This document shows positions 8,866-16,931 of a stretch of 64,000 nucleotides of DNA, piece after piece. Origin of the DNA: Candidatus Dormiibacterota bacterium (GTDB taxonomy: Bacteria > Vulcanimicrobiota > Vulcanimicrobiia > Vulcanimicrobiales > Vulcanimicrobiaceae). Position 1 is the first letter of the stretch. Each line of letters starts with the position of its first letter. Both the position numbers and the translations under genes were made by a program. Where the stretch lies: assembly GCA_035532035.1 (NCBI GenBank), contig DATKRS010000033.1, forward strand, positions 1 to 64,000, given 5' to 3'. Under the pieces are notes generated by a model that saw nothing but the letters and a program-made list of their open reading frames with translations, did no database searches and was not told the origin of the DNA.

Positions 8866-9491
8866 GCGCGGCGCTCGCCGAGATTTTCGTCCATCCCTCG
8901 GCGATCGTCGAGGATGGCGTTCGCATCGGAGCTGGGTCGCGCATCTGGGACAACGTACACGTCCGTCACTCGACGCGAATCGGCGACGAGTGCATCGTCG
9001 GTGAGAAGAGCTACATCGCCTACGGCGTCGCGGTCGGCAACCGCGTCAAGATCAATGCGTTCGTTTATATCTGTGCCGGCGTGACGATCGAGGACGGCGT
9101 GATGATCAGCGCCGGCGCGGTCTTCACGAACGATCGCTTTCCTCGAGCGGCTACGCCCGATCTCTCTACGTTACGCTCGTCCGATCCCGACGAGGAGACG
9201 CTTCCGACGCTCGTTCGTGAAGGAGCAAGCATCGGGGCGCACGCGACGATCGGATGCGGCCTCGAGATCGGCCGCTTCGCGATGGTGGGCATGGGAGCGG
9301 TCGTAACGCGCTCGATACCCAACTTTCATCTCGCGATCGGTGCGCCGGCACACTCGGTAGGCATCGTCTGCCGCTGCGGAAAGCCGATCCTGCGATTCGA
9401 TGACGGAGGGTCTTCGGTCACGCGCGATGTCGTCTGCGCTCCGTGCGGCCGCGCTTACAGCATACGCGCCGGAATGGTGAGCGAGTCGTGA
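8862..9491 (+). CDS. Left-handed beta-helix N-acetyltransferase (WbpD/WlbB-like) with C-terminal zinc ribbon
   Basis: 209 residues. Repeated hexapeptides (IVEDGV, IGAGSR, IGDECI, IEDGVM, IGAHAT, IGCGLE and so on) build a LbH acyltransferase domain from about residue 10 to 165. The tail has two Cys pairs, CRC and CAPC, 26 residues apart, resembling the small zinc ribbon common in this subfamily. It probably acetylates the 3-amino group made by the aminotransferase two genes upstream, using acetyl-CoA. ATG 8862 overlaps the preceding TGA; the next gene's GTG overlaps its stop. Confidence 0.85.
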   Translation: MSAALAEIFVHPSAIVEDGVRIGAGSRIWDNVHVRHSTRIGDECIVGEKSYIAYGVAVGNRVKINAFVYICAGVTIEDGVMISAGAVFTNDRFPRAATPDLSTLRSSDPDEETLPTLVREGASIGAHATIGCGLEIGRFAMVGMGAVVTRSIPNFHLAIGAPAHSVGIVCRCGKPILRFDDGGSSVTRDVVCAPCGRAYSIRAGMVSES

Positions 9492-10837
9492 GCGCGCGAA
9501 CGCTCGTCGTCGGCGGCGGCATCGCCGGGCTCGTCACGGCGCTGCGCCTCGCGACGCGCGGCGAACAGGTCAGCATCGTCGACGGCGAGACGGCCGTGGG
9601 AGGCCTGACGCGCCCCTGGGACATCGGCGGAGTCACCTGGGATCGCTTCTATCACGTCATCCTCGCGTCTGACGTGGAAACGCGTGCCCTGCTCGACGAG
9701 ATCGGCCTCGGCGAGCGGCTCGTCTTCTCGCCGGTGAAGACGGCGCTCTACGTCGAGGGCAAGCTCTATCCGTTCTCAGGGGCATTGGATTTTCTCACGT
9801 TCCCAGAGCTCGGGATCGTCGACAAGCTTCGCTTGCTGGCAACGATCGCGCACGCGCGCTACTCCGGCAACGACGCCGCCTACGACTGGGAGAGCGTGGT
9901 CGAATACTTGACGCGCTGGTCCGGCGAAGCGACGGTCGAGCGCATCTGGCGTCCATTATTGCGCGCGAAGCTCGGCGACCACTACGCGACCGCTTCGGCG
10001 GCATTCATCCGAGCCACGATCAAGCGCCTGCAGGGCGCACGACGGCGCGGCATCGGGGGCGAGCAGTATGGGTACGTGCGCGGCGGGTACGCGGCCATCT
10101 TGGCGGCGCTCGAAACGCGACTGCGCCGGCTCGGCGTCGATTTCATTCTGGGCAGTCGCGTTCGTGAGGTCACGCTGCACGACGGCTACGTCCGCGTTGC
10201 GCTGGAATCCGGCGAAATCTCCGGTGACCGTGCCATTCTCACGGTACCGTCACCGGTCTGTGCGGCGCTCTGCCCGCAGCTGACCGCGGCCGAGCGCCGC
10301 ACCTTCGCACAGGACCGCTACTTCGGCGTCGTGTGCGTCTCGCTGCTGGTGAACCGGAGGCTGGGGAATGCGTACGTCACGAACGTCGCCGATGCAGGCT
10401 TCCCGTTCACGGGCGTCATCAACATGAGCGCGCTCGTCGATCGAGCGCAGCTGGGCGGCTACGATCTCGTCTACGTGCCGAAGTACGGCCCTGCCGACGA
10501 GCGTGCGTTCACGCTCTCCGACGAGGTCCTGATCGCGCAGGCAACGCGTGGCCTCTCCCGCGTCTTTGCGGGATTCACCGCTTGCGATGTCGTCGCGGCG
10601 CGCGTCGCGCGCGCAGCGCACGTGTTTCCGTTCCCGCGCATCGGGCGCGCTCAAAGCCTGCCTCCGGCGCGCACGTCGTTGCGACGGATCGCCGTCGTGA
10701 ACAACGGCCGTTTGCGCTATGCAACCCTGAATGTCAGCGACACGATCGGCGTCGTCGACGCGGCCTTGGCGGAGCTCGACAACGATCCCATCTGGAGGTA
10801 CGCGCATGAAAGCCGCGCTCTCGCTGGATCTCGATAA
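9488..10837 (+). CDS. FAD-dependent amine oxidase/protoporphyrinogen-oxidase-like protein
   Basis: 449 residues. The N-terminus is a clear dinucleotide-binding site (LVVGGGIAGLVTALRLA), followed by GGLTRPWDIGG and DRFYHVI, typical of NAD(P)-binding Rossmann/amine-oxidase proteins found in polysaccharide clusters. Related proteins include UDP-galactopyranose mutase-like and oxidoreductase members, so the reaction cannot be stated. GTG start overlaps the stop of the acetyltransferase; the end overlaps the deacetylase start by 32 bases. Position in the run argues for sugar or lipid-linked sugar modification. Confidence 0.7.
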   Translation: MSARTLVVGGGIAGLVTALRLATRGEQVSIVDGETAVGGLTRPWDIGGVTWDRFYHVILASDVETRALLDEIGLGERLVFSPVKTALYVEGKLYPFSGALDFLTFPELGIVDKLRLLATIAHARYSGNDAAYDWESVVEYLTRWSGEATVERIWRPLLRAKLGDHYATASAAFIRATIKRLQGARRRGIGGEQYGYVRGGYAAILAALETRLRRLGVDFILGSRVREVTLHDGYVRVALESGEISGDRAILTVPSPVCAALCPQLTAAERRTFAQDRYFGVVCVSLLVNRRLGNAYVTNVADAGFPFTGVINMSALVDRAQLGGYDLVYVPKYGPADERAFTLSDEVLIAQATRGLSRVFAGFTACDVVAARVARAAHVFPFPRIGRAQSLPPARTSLRRIAVVNNGRLRYATLNVSDTIGVVDAALAELDNDPIWRYAHESRALAGSR

Positions 10838-11750
10838 TCTCTGGTCGTACCTCAAAATACGCGGCGACGAGCGGTGGCGGGAGTATCCTTCCTATCTTTC
10901 TTCGCTCGTACCGCTCGTGCTCGACCGCCTCGCTTCGGCTGGCGCGCGCATCACGTTTTTCGTGGTTGGCGCGGATGCCGAACGAGCGGAGAACCGGGAT
11001 GCTTTGCGTGCGATCGTGCGGGCCGGGCACGACGTTGGAAACCATTCGCATCGCCACGAATCGTGGATGAACCGCTACACGGCGCAAGAGGTGCACGCCG
11101 AGCTCGAGCGATCGGAACGCGCGATCGCTGCTGCGACCGGCGTTCGCGTGAGCGGCTTTCGCGCCCCGGGATTCGCAGTGTCGCCCGCGGTGGTCTACGC
11201 GCTTGCGGAGCGTGGCTACCGGTACGACGCATCGACCCTGCCGACGTTTGTTGGACCGCTCGCGCGCGCGTACTACTTTCGAAATGCTCGCCTCGACGCG
11301 ACTGCGCGCGAGGAGCGCGCGACGCTCTTCGGGCAGTGGAGCGACGGCCTTCGACCGAACCGGCCGCACCGCATAGCGAACGCCGATCTTCTCGAGCTTC
11401 CGGTAACCGTGACCCCCGGAGTACGCACGCCCTTTCACGTGAGCTACTTGTTGTACGTCGCGAGCTACTCGCGCACAGCGGCGCTGGCATACTTCCGTAG
11501 CGCGCTCGCCGCGTGCGCGTGGACCAAGACAATGCCGTCGCTGCTGCTCCACCCGCTCGATTTCTTGGGCGCCGGTGACGCGCCGGGGTTGGAGTTCTTC
11601 CCCGGGATGACGATGCGCGGCGAGAAGAAGCGTGCCTTCGTCGACGCGGTGCTGCGAGAATACGCTCGGCGCTTCGAGGTCGTCGCAATGGACGACGCCG
11701 CAGCGCACGTGGAACGGGAACTCGCATGCAGGCGGGAGGCGGTAGCATGA
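10806..11750 (+). CDS. Polysaccharide deacetylase (NodB/CE4 family)
   Basis: 314 residues. NodB motif 1 is SLDLDN (Asp8, Asp10), motif 2 is NHSHRH (zinc ligands His80 and His84) and motif 3 is RAPGFAVS. These enzymes remove N-acetyl groups from GlcNAc-type polymers or lipid-linked sugars. There is no signal peptide, so it may act on cytoplasmic or membrane-linked intermediates. The open frame extends 25 codons upstream inside the preceding gene, but ATG 10806 gives the expected N-terminal beta-strand. The 32-base overlap with the previous gene is longer than elsewhere in this run. Confidence 0.85.
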   Translation: MKAALSLDLDNLWSYLKIRGDERWREYPSYLSSLVPLVLDRLASAGARITFFVVGADAERAENRDALRAIVRAGHDVGNHSHRHESWMNRYTAQEVHAELERSERAIAAATGVRVSGFRAPGFAVSPAVVYALAERGYRYDASTLPTFVGPLARAYYFRNARLDATAREERATLFGQWSDGLRPNRPHRIANADLLELPVTVTPGVRTPFHVSYLLYVASYSRTAALAYFRSALAACAWTKTMPSLLLHPLDFLGAGDAPGLEFFPGMTMRGEKKRAFVDAVLREYARRFEVVAMDDAAAHVERELACRREAVA

Positions 11751-12928
11751 AACTGCGCGTCGTTGGCGCGGTCGCCTTGGCCGTCGTCGTCGCAGGGCTG
11801 CTCGCAGCATTCGGTCCGCGGCCCCAGTTCACGGCCGACGGTTACGACTACGCGATCGTCATGCTCATGGACCGTGGTATGCCGTACGCCCAATCGCAGG
11901 CACAAGCGGCACGCTTTTACGCACGTACGCCGATCGCGCGCAATCCGCTCGTACACCCGTGGCTGACCGGCAAGCCGGAATACTGGGAGCTCTTCTCGGT
12001 ACGCTCCGTGTACCCGTGGCTGGCCTCGCGCTTGTACCCGTACCGCGGCTTTCGTGCGCTCGTGGACGTGTCACGTCTTTCCTACGTGGCCGTAGCAATG
12101 CTCGTCGTGCTCTTGGGCATGCGCTTCGCTCCGCTTCGATACGCAGTGCTGCTCTCGATCGGCGTTTCGCTCTTTCCACCGTGGCGCGATCTCGCGCGCG
12201 ACGCCCTCACGGACCCACTCGCGGTGGTCTTTGCCGCGGGAGCGCTCCTCGCGGCAGCCGCGTGCATGACGAAGCTCACGCCATGGCGGCTAATTCTGTT
12301 TGCCGCGCTGTGCGGGCTGCTCACCTTCACTCGTCCGATTCCCTACATCGTACTGGGCGCGGGGATCGTCGCCGGGTTCGCGGCCCCACGCCGCGGCGAT
12401 CGCACGGGAATAGCAGCGGCTGCTTGGATCACGGGCATTGCGGCTCTCTGGGCGGTCGCCATCGAGATCGCGCTCACGCACGCGCATACCCCGAGCTTCC
12501 GATGGATTGTCGCGGATACGTACCAGCACTTCGTCGCGCGGGGATACGCGCCGGCGGGGGAGACGCTGCGGGCGTTCTTCGTGCACGAGGAGCTAACCAT
12601 TGCCGGGCATGCGTTGCTCAAGGGCCTCATGAGCGTCGTTCCCGTGCTAGCAATCGCCGGCATGGTGCTGCGACGTGCCGATCCGGCAACGCCGTTGCTC
12701 GCAGGGGCGTGTGCGGCCACCTGGTTCGGCGCACTCGTCGACCCGGATCGGTTCGACGTCGTGCGTTGCGTGGTGATGCCGGTGGCTCCCGTTCTTGCCG
12801 CCTTCGCCGCTGCTACCCTTGCCGCCGCGGCGCAACGCGTCCCGCGCGCACTAGGTCTACCGGCCCTATCCATGCGGTACTTCATCTCTCGACGGGCGCT
12901 CGTTCGTAACAGTACGGTAAAGGAGTAA
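11747..12928 (+). CDS. Polytopic membrane protein, GT-C-like, function unknown
   Basis: 393 residues with about eight to nine hydrophobic segments. The first (residues 5-23) is followed by an exposed loop beginning RPQFTADGYDYAIVM, which resembles the first extracytoplasmic loop of GT-C-fold mannosyl/arabinosyl transferases. I do not recognise the family with certainty. ATG 11747 overlaps the deacetylase stop and has GGGAGG upstream; an in-frame ATG at 11726 is less likely. It could be a polyprenyl-phosphate-dependent glycosyltransferase of the polysaccharide pathway. Confidence 0.6.
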   Translation: MKLRVVGAVALAVVVAGLLAAFGPRPQFTADGYDYAIVMLMDRGMPYAQSQAQAARFYARTPIARNPLVHPWLTGKPEYWELFSVRSVYPWLASRLYPYRGFRALVDVSRLSYVAVAMLVVLLGMRFAPLRYAVLLSIGVSLFPPWRDLARDALTDPLAVVFAAGALLAAAACMTKLTPWRLILFAALCGLLTFTRPIPYIVLGAGIVAGFAAPRRGDRTGIAAAAWITGIAALWAVAIEIALTHAHTPSFRWIVADTYQHFVARGYAPAGETLRAFFVHEELTIAGHALLKGLMSVVPVLAIAGMVLRRADPATPLLAGACAATWFGALVDPDRFDVVRCVVMPVAPVLAAFAAATLAAAAQRVPRALGLPALSMRYFISRRALVRNSTVKE

Positions 12929-12930
12929 TC

Positions 12931-13737
12931 ATGGCACTGTTTTCTGGTTATCTGTCTCGGGCACTGCGGGCATTTCTCGCCTTCAGCTATCTCGTCGTCT
13001 TCGTAGGTGGAGCAGCACAGGCGCAGCACGTTCTTCCCGTCTTGGGAACGGCTCCGCTTTTGGGAGCGATGAGCTCGACTGCGGATCTCCAGGAGCGCGT
13101 ACGGGAACGGCACGCGATGTTCGAGACCGCGGCGCAGGACCTCGGCCTGACCGACGCCGAGACGCAAGAGCTCGTGAGCCACATCATGTCCGGTCAGGTG
13201 CGGTGGGGAGTCGTTCCCCAGCATCTCGACGCGATGACGTGGGCATGGGATGGTAGCGTCTACATGTACCGCGACGTCGTCATCCCCGCGGGGGAATACG
13301 GATGGGAGACCGACATTCGCGTCGGGCCGAACGTTCATGCGCTCTTTATTCCGGCAGCGTGCGGTAATCTGTCGCTCGTAGAGCGCAGCGAGCCGGTCGC
13401 CTACGTTCCGCCGCCCCCGCCGCCTCCGCCGCCGCCGTCCTGCCCGAACGGGCTCCTGGGAAATCCGCCCGACTGCTACCAGCCTCAGTGTCCGAACGGG
13501 ATGATGGGAGCGCCTCCGAACTGCTACCAGCCTGCGTGCCAGGCCGGCTGCCAGACGCCGCCGCCTGCGCTCACGCAGGTCGTCGTGAGGACGACGGTGC
13601 GGCAAGACGTATCGTGGTGGTTGATCCCGCTGACGCTCATCGGATTTTTCTTCGGCGGTCACTACCACAATCAGCCGCCGCCGTATGGGCCCCCGCCCGG
13701 TCCGCCGCCGGTGAAATGTCCACCGGTCGATCCCTAG
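12931..13737 (+). CDS. Secreted Cys/Pro-repeat protein of unknown function
   Basis: 268 residues. AAGGAG directly upstream and a signal peptide with a hydrophobic core at about residues 12-28, cleavage probably after AAQA. A folded N-terminal region (30-155) is followed by a ten-proline run, then two copies of a 16-17-residue repeat of pattern CPNG-x-x-G-x-PP-x-CYQP-x, a third partial Cys segment, a hydrophobic segment (around SWWLIPLTLIGFFFGG) and a Pro/Gly tail. It looks anchored at the envelope with a flexible Cys-bearing stalk. Two bases after the preceding gene, so it belongs to the polysaccharide run. Confidence 0.65.
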   Translation: MALFSGYLSRALRAFLAFSYLVVFVGGAAQAQHVLPVLGTAPLLGAMSSTADLQERVRERHAMFETAAQDLGLTDAETQELVSHIMSGQVRWGVVPQHLDAMTWAWDGSVYMYRDVVIPAGEYGWETDIRVGPNVHALFIPAACGNLSLVERSEPVAYVPPPPPPPPPPSCPNGLLGNPPDCYQPQCPNGMMGAPPNCYQPACQAGCQTPPPALTQVVVRTTVRQDVSWWLIPLTLIGFFFGGHYHNQPPPYGPPPGPPPVKCPPVDP

Positions 13738-13744
13738 GACTTCG

Positions 13745-14239
13745 CTAGCTTCCTGCCAGCAAGCTCGTTGCGGGGTGTACGTCGGCGCATCCCACGAGCT
13801 CGCCGCCGCAGATCGAACAGCTGCGCACCAGTTTCATGGCGACGAGCTGCAATCCGACGTGGGCGCGGCAGCTGCCGTGCTCGCTGGGACAGACGAACGC
13901 GGCGCGCCGGCGACACGGATGTAATGCATCGTACGCAGCCGCGCACTCTCCCGGGCGTCCCGGCGTGGACTGCGCATGCGCGGAAAAGGTCCGGCGCAGA
14001 TCGCGAAGGCTCACGACGTCGTTGACGCGTCCTTCCTTCATGCAGACGCGGCACCGGCGATCGGTTCGCCGTCTCCCCGTCGTCTTGACCGCGTGATTGG
14101 GGCAGAGCGCGTGCAGCTCGCTGCAGGCATAGTTTGCCGGCTGGCCGCAGGTCTCGCCGCGGGCATTGAGCGCACCGCAGGTAGGAGCGTCGATCGAATT
14201 ATCCGGCACGAATCCTATTGTAGTCTTCGCGTGCGACAT
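13745..14239 (-). CDS. Tandem Cys/His-module (putative zinc-binding) protein
   Basis: 164 residues, not recognised as a named family. It contains two copies of one exact spacing, C-x9-C-x7-C-x3-H-x2-C-x2-H-x13-C-x2-C: residues 21-66 and 93-138 (counting from ATG 14239). That gives eight candidate ligands per copy, enough for two zinc ions in a cross-brace arrangement. The 26-residue linker is rich in Arg. No signal peptide. It is on the opposite strand to the surrounding polysaccharide genes, convergent with the secreted Cys/Pro protein (seven bases between stops). ATG 14239 has GAGTGAG upstream; a GTG at 14257 is an alternative. Confidence 0.65.
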   Translation of the reverse strand: MSHAKTTIGFVPDNSIDAPTCGALNARGETCGQPANYACSELHALCPNHAVKTTGRRRTDRRCRVCMKEGRVNDVVSLRDLRRTFSAHAQSTPGRPGECAAAYDALHPCRRRAAFVCPSEHGSCRAHVGLQLVAMKLVRSCSICGGELVGCADVHPATSLLAGS

Positions 14240-14343
14240 TTTCTCACTCGGCGGCACGAGTTAACAGACTCTTGACGGCGCTAATGAGCCATTAGTTCTT
14301 CCGGCGACGCCTGCGGGACCGATGGTCCCGGTTGCGATGGGGT

Positions 14344-14410
14344 AGACTCGTCCGCTCGCATGAGTCTGCGCGACTCTCGGGAGCGCCGACGTGCTCCAAT
14401 ACCATTGGAG
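14344..14410 (+). promoter_or_regulatory. Structured 5' leader with mutually exclusive helices covering the Shine-Dalgarno
   Basis: Four perfect inverted repeats compete here. AGACTC (14344-14349) can pair with GAGTCT (14362-14367). GAGTC (14362-14366) can instead pair with GACTC (14372-14376). GGAGC (14380-14384) pairs with GCTCC (14393-14397). CTCCAAT (14394-14400) pairs with ATTGGAG (14404-14410). The last hairpin contains the GGAG Shine-Dalgarno (14407-14410) of the sugar transferase starting at 14416, and it shares bases with the previous stem. This pattern suggests a cis-regulatory RNA switch or thermometer. No known riboswitch class is recognised. Confidence 0.45.
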
Positions 14411-14415
14411 TAGGC

Positions 14416-15741
14416 ATGAACGCATCGCTCGCGCGCAAGCAGATTTTGATCGCCGGGGCGGCTGCCGTCGCTCCGGCGGTACCCGCGCCTGCGCCGCGCG
14501 TCTACAACCCGGCGTGGCGCGGTATCGTGGCGCTGGGCGACGTCGCCGCCCTGGCCGCAGCATTCCTCATCTCGGCGACCATCGTTCGGGACGTGTGGGG
14601 CGAGCGGCCGAGTCTGGGCGCATGCGTCGTCGCTGCACTCGTGTTGCTCCTTGCGCTGGCAGCACGCGGCCTGCACGAGAAGACTTACGCGATCGCTCGG
14701 CGCGACGAAATCTACTACGCCCTTGCAGTTACCGTACTCAGCGGCATCATCATCGTGGCGGGATTTCTTCTCGTCGGCACGTCGTGGCCGACACGCCTCG
14801 CGGTCACCTTAGGCGTCCTTCTTTCAGGCGTTGCGCTTGGCACGGTGCGCTACGTCGTGCGGCGCGTCGCGGGTGAGGAGAGGCTCTTCGTCGAGCCCCG
14901 CATCGTCTCGGTAGCGAGCGAGAGCGAAGCCGAGCGCCGTCTCTCGGATCCGAGCAGCGAAAATCTGCCGACGCACGTCGTCATCGAGAAGCCGGTTACC
15001 GGCGGCAGGATCAACGAGCTCGCGCGCACGGCGGCGCGGCGCGGCATCGTTCTCGTGCTCGCCTCGGAAGGCTGCGCACCGGTCCTTGCCGTGCGCGGGC
15101 TCTGTCTCGACGGCTCGACCGTCTTGGAGGTTGGCGTTCCGGCCGTCGACGCGCGCTGGTCGCGCGCCGCCAAGCGTGCATTCGATCTCCTCGTAGCCTC
15201 TGCGGCACTCGTTCTCGTAGCTCCGATCCTTGCCGTCGCCGCACTTGCAATATGGCTCGAGAGCGGCGGGCCTGTGTTCTACCATCAACCGCGCGTCGGC
15301 CGGGACGGTGCGACGTTTTCGATACTGAAGCTGCGCTCGATGCGGCGCGACGCGGAATCCGCAACCGGCGCCGTCTGGGCCGTTGACGGCGACCCGCGCG
15401 TCACGCGCGTGGGCCGCATCCTGCGGCGCACGTCCATCGACGAGCTGCCGCAGCTCGTGAACGTGCTTCGCGGTGAAATGTCCGTCGTCGGCCCGCGCCC
15501 CGAGCGCCCGGTTTTCGTGGAACGCTTCTCGCGGGAGCATCCACGGTACCGCGAGCGGCTTCTCGTCGCTCCCGGCTTGACGGCGTGCTCGCACCTCTAC
15601 ATGCCGAGGACCATGGGCAGCGACGCTGTCGGCGGGCGCCTCGATTACGATCTGTTCTACATTCGGAATTGGTCGCTCGCGATGGACGTCGCCTTGATCC
15701 TGAAGACGGCAGCCGAAGTCGTTTTTCACAGGGCCGCATGA
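14416..15741 (+). CDS. Polyprenyl-phosphate sugar-1-phosphate transferase (initiating exopolysaccharide transferase)
   Basis: 441 residues. The N-terminal half has four or five membrane segments, then a nucleotide-fold-like soluble region, then the bacterial sugar transferase (PF02397) domain from about residue 255: AKRAFDLLVASAALV membrane segment, FSILKLRSM, RTSIDELPQLVNVLRGEM and VGPRPERP. This WbaP/ExoY/CapM-type enzyme loads the first sugar-1-phosphate on undecaprenyl phosphate. The open frame reaches 28 codons further upstream, but ATG 14416 follows GGAG at a five-base spacing and gives normal length. Its leader carries the competing hairpins described separately. Stop overlaps the next GT start. 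Confidence 0.9.
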   Translation: MNASLARKQILIAGAAAVAPAVPAPAPRVYNPAWRGIVALGDVAALAAAFLISATIVRDVWGERPSLGACVVAALVLLLALAARGLHEKTYAIARRDEIYYALAVTVLSGIIIVAGFLLVGTSWPTRLAVTLGVLLSGVALGTVRYVVRRVAGEERLFVEPRIVSVASESEAERRLSDPSSENLPTHVVIEKPVTGGRINELARTAARRGIVLVLASEGCAPVLAVRGLCLDGSTVLEVGVPAVDARWSRAAKRAFDLLVASAALVLVAPILAVAALAIWLESGGPVFYHQPRVGRDGATFSILKLRSMRRDAESATGAVWAVDGDPRVTRVGRILRRTSIDELPQLVNVLRGEMSVVGPRPERPVFVERFSREHPRYRERLLVAPGLTACSHLYMPRTMGSDAVGGRLDYDLFYIRNWSLAMDVALILKTAAEVVFHRAA

Positions 15742-16931
15742 GGCTCGCGGTGATTTCGTCGCGTTTCCCGTGTGCGAACACGGAACCGTTTCTCGGCGTC
15801 GAGCTGGCCGCACTTCGGCCGCTCGTCGAGCGGCTCGTGGTCGCACCGCTTCGTCCAGATACCGGGATGCAGCACGGCACCGGCGGTGCCGCCGCGATCC
15901 TCGTGTCTGCGTGGTCAGCGAGAGCGCTTCTCGAAGCGTGTGCGACGTTCGCTCGCGCACCCGGCCGAAGCCTTCGCGCGCTCGCCGCAATCCTATGCGG
16001 ATCGGGCGGCCTCGTCGTGAAGCTCAAGAACCTCGCCGTCTTTCCGCGCGCGCTCGCGCTCGCCGGGCGATTGCGGCGAGAACGCATCGATCACGTTCAC
16101 GCATATTGGCTCTCAACACCCGCGACGGCGGCGTTCGTCATCGCGCGGGTCAACGCAATTGGGTGGAGTTGTACGGCGCACCGCTGGGACATCTTCGAAG
16201 AGAACATGATCGTCGAGAAGGCTCGCTCCGCTGCGTTCGTGCGAACGATCTCCGAGCGCGGCAAGGGTGAGCTCGTACGCCGAGTGCCGGAGGTTGCCGG
16301 GAAGGTGAACGTTGTCCGCCTCGGCACCGGGCTCTTCGGCGCGAGCGCCGGAACGCGCCCCGGCAACGGCCTTCGTCTGATCTGCGCCGCGGCGTACGTC
16401 GCGCCGAAGGGTCATGCGGACCTCTTGGAAGCCTTTGCCATCGCGTACGACGAGAATCCCGGGCTGCACCTGACGCTCTGCGGCGAAGGCCCGTTGCGCG
16501 AATACGTGCGCGAGCGCGCGAGCGCGTTGCCGTGCCGTAATGCCGTCGTCGTTCGCGGATACCTCGATCGCCGTCGCCTGCTAACCGAGCTCGGCGCTGG
16601 GCGATACGACGCTGTGATTCTGGCGAGTCGCGACGACGGCGTGCGCATGATGGAGGGGATACCCTCCATTCTCATCGAGGCGGCGAGCCTGGGGGTCACG
16701 TGCATCGCCACGCGTTCCGGAGGCATCGGCGAGCTTCTCGACGAGGAGAGCGCCTTTCTCGCGCCGCCGCAGCGTCCGAAAGACCTTGCTCGCGCAATCC
16801 TGGATGCGACCGACCCTTCGGAGCGCAGCCGCCGCGCGGCCCGAGCCTTGGAACGTGCGCGCCGCATGCACGATCCGCAACGCACTGCGGCACAGCTACG
16901 AGCACTATTGGGAGGCGCACGAGCGTCATGA
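15738..16931 (+). CDS. Glycosyltransferase family 4 (GT-B fold)
   Basis: 397 residues. The C-terminal GT4 domain has RLICAAAYVAPKGHADLLEA, LCGEGPLREYV, and the nucleotide-sugar-binding segment EGIPSILIEAASLGVTCIAT followed by GGIGELL. The typical acceptor-domain histidine lies in DHVHAYWLS. It likely adds a sugar to the lipid-linked repeat unit on the cytoplasmic face. Overlaps the initiating transferase and the UDP-sugar dehydrogenase by four bases each, so the three are translationally coupled. Donor and acceptor cannot be read from sequence. Confidence 0.88.
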   Translation: MRLAVISSRFPCANTEPFLGVELAALRPLVERLVVAPLRPDTGMQHGTGGAAAILVSAWSARALLEACATFARAPGRSLRALAAILCGSGGLVVKLKNLAVFPRALALAGRLRRERIDHVHAYWLSTPATAAFVIARVNAIGWSCTAHRWDIFEENMIVEKARSAAFVRTISERGKGELVRRVPEVAGKVNVVRLGTGLFGASAGTRPGNGLRLICAAAYVAPKGHADLLEAFAIAYDENPGLHLTLCGEGPLREYVRERASALPCRNAVVVRGYLDRRRLLTELGAGRYDAVILASRDDGVRMMEGIPSILIEAASLGVTCIATRSGGIGELLDEESAFLAPPQRPKDLARAILDATDPSERSRRAARALERARRMHDPQRTAAQLRALLGGARAS

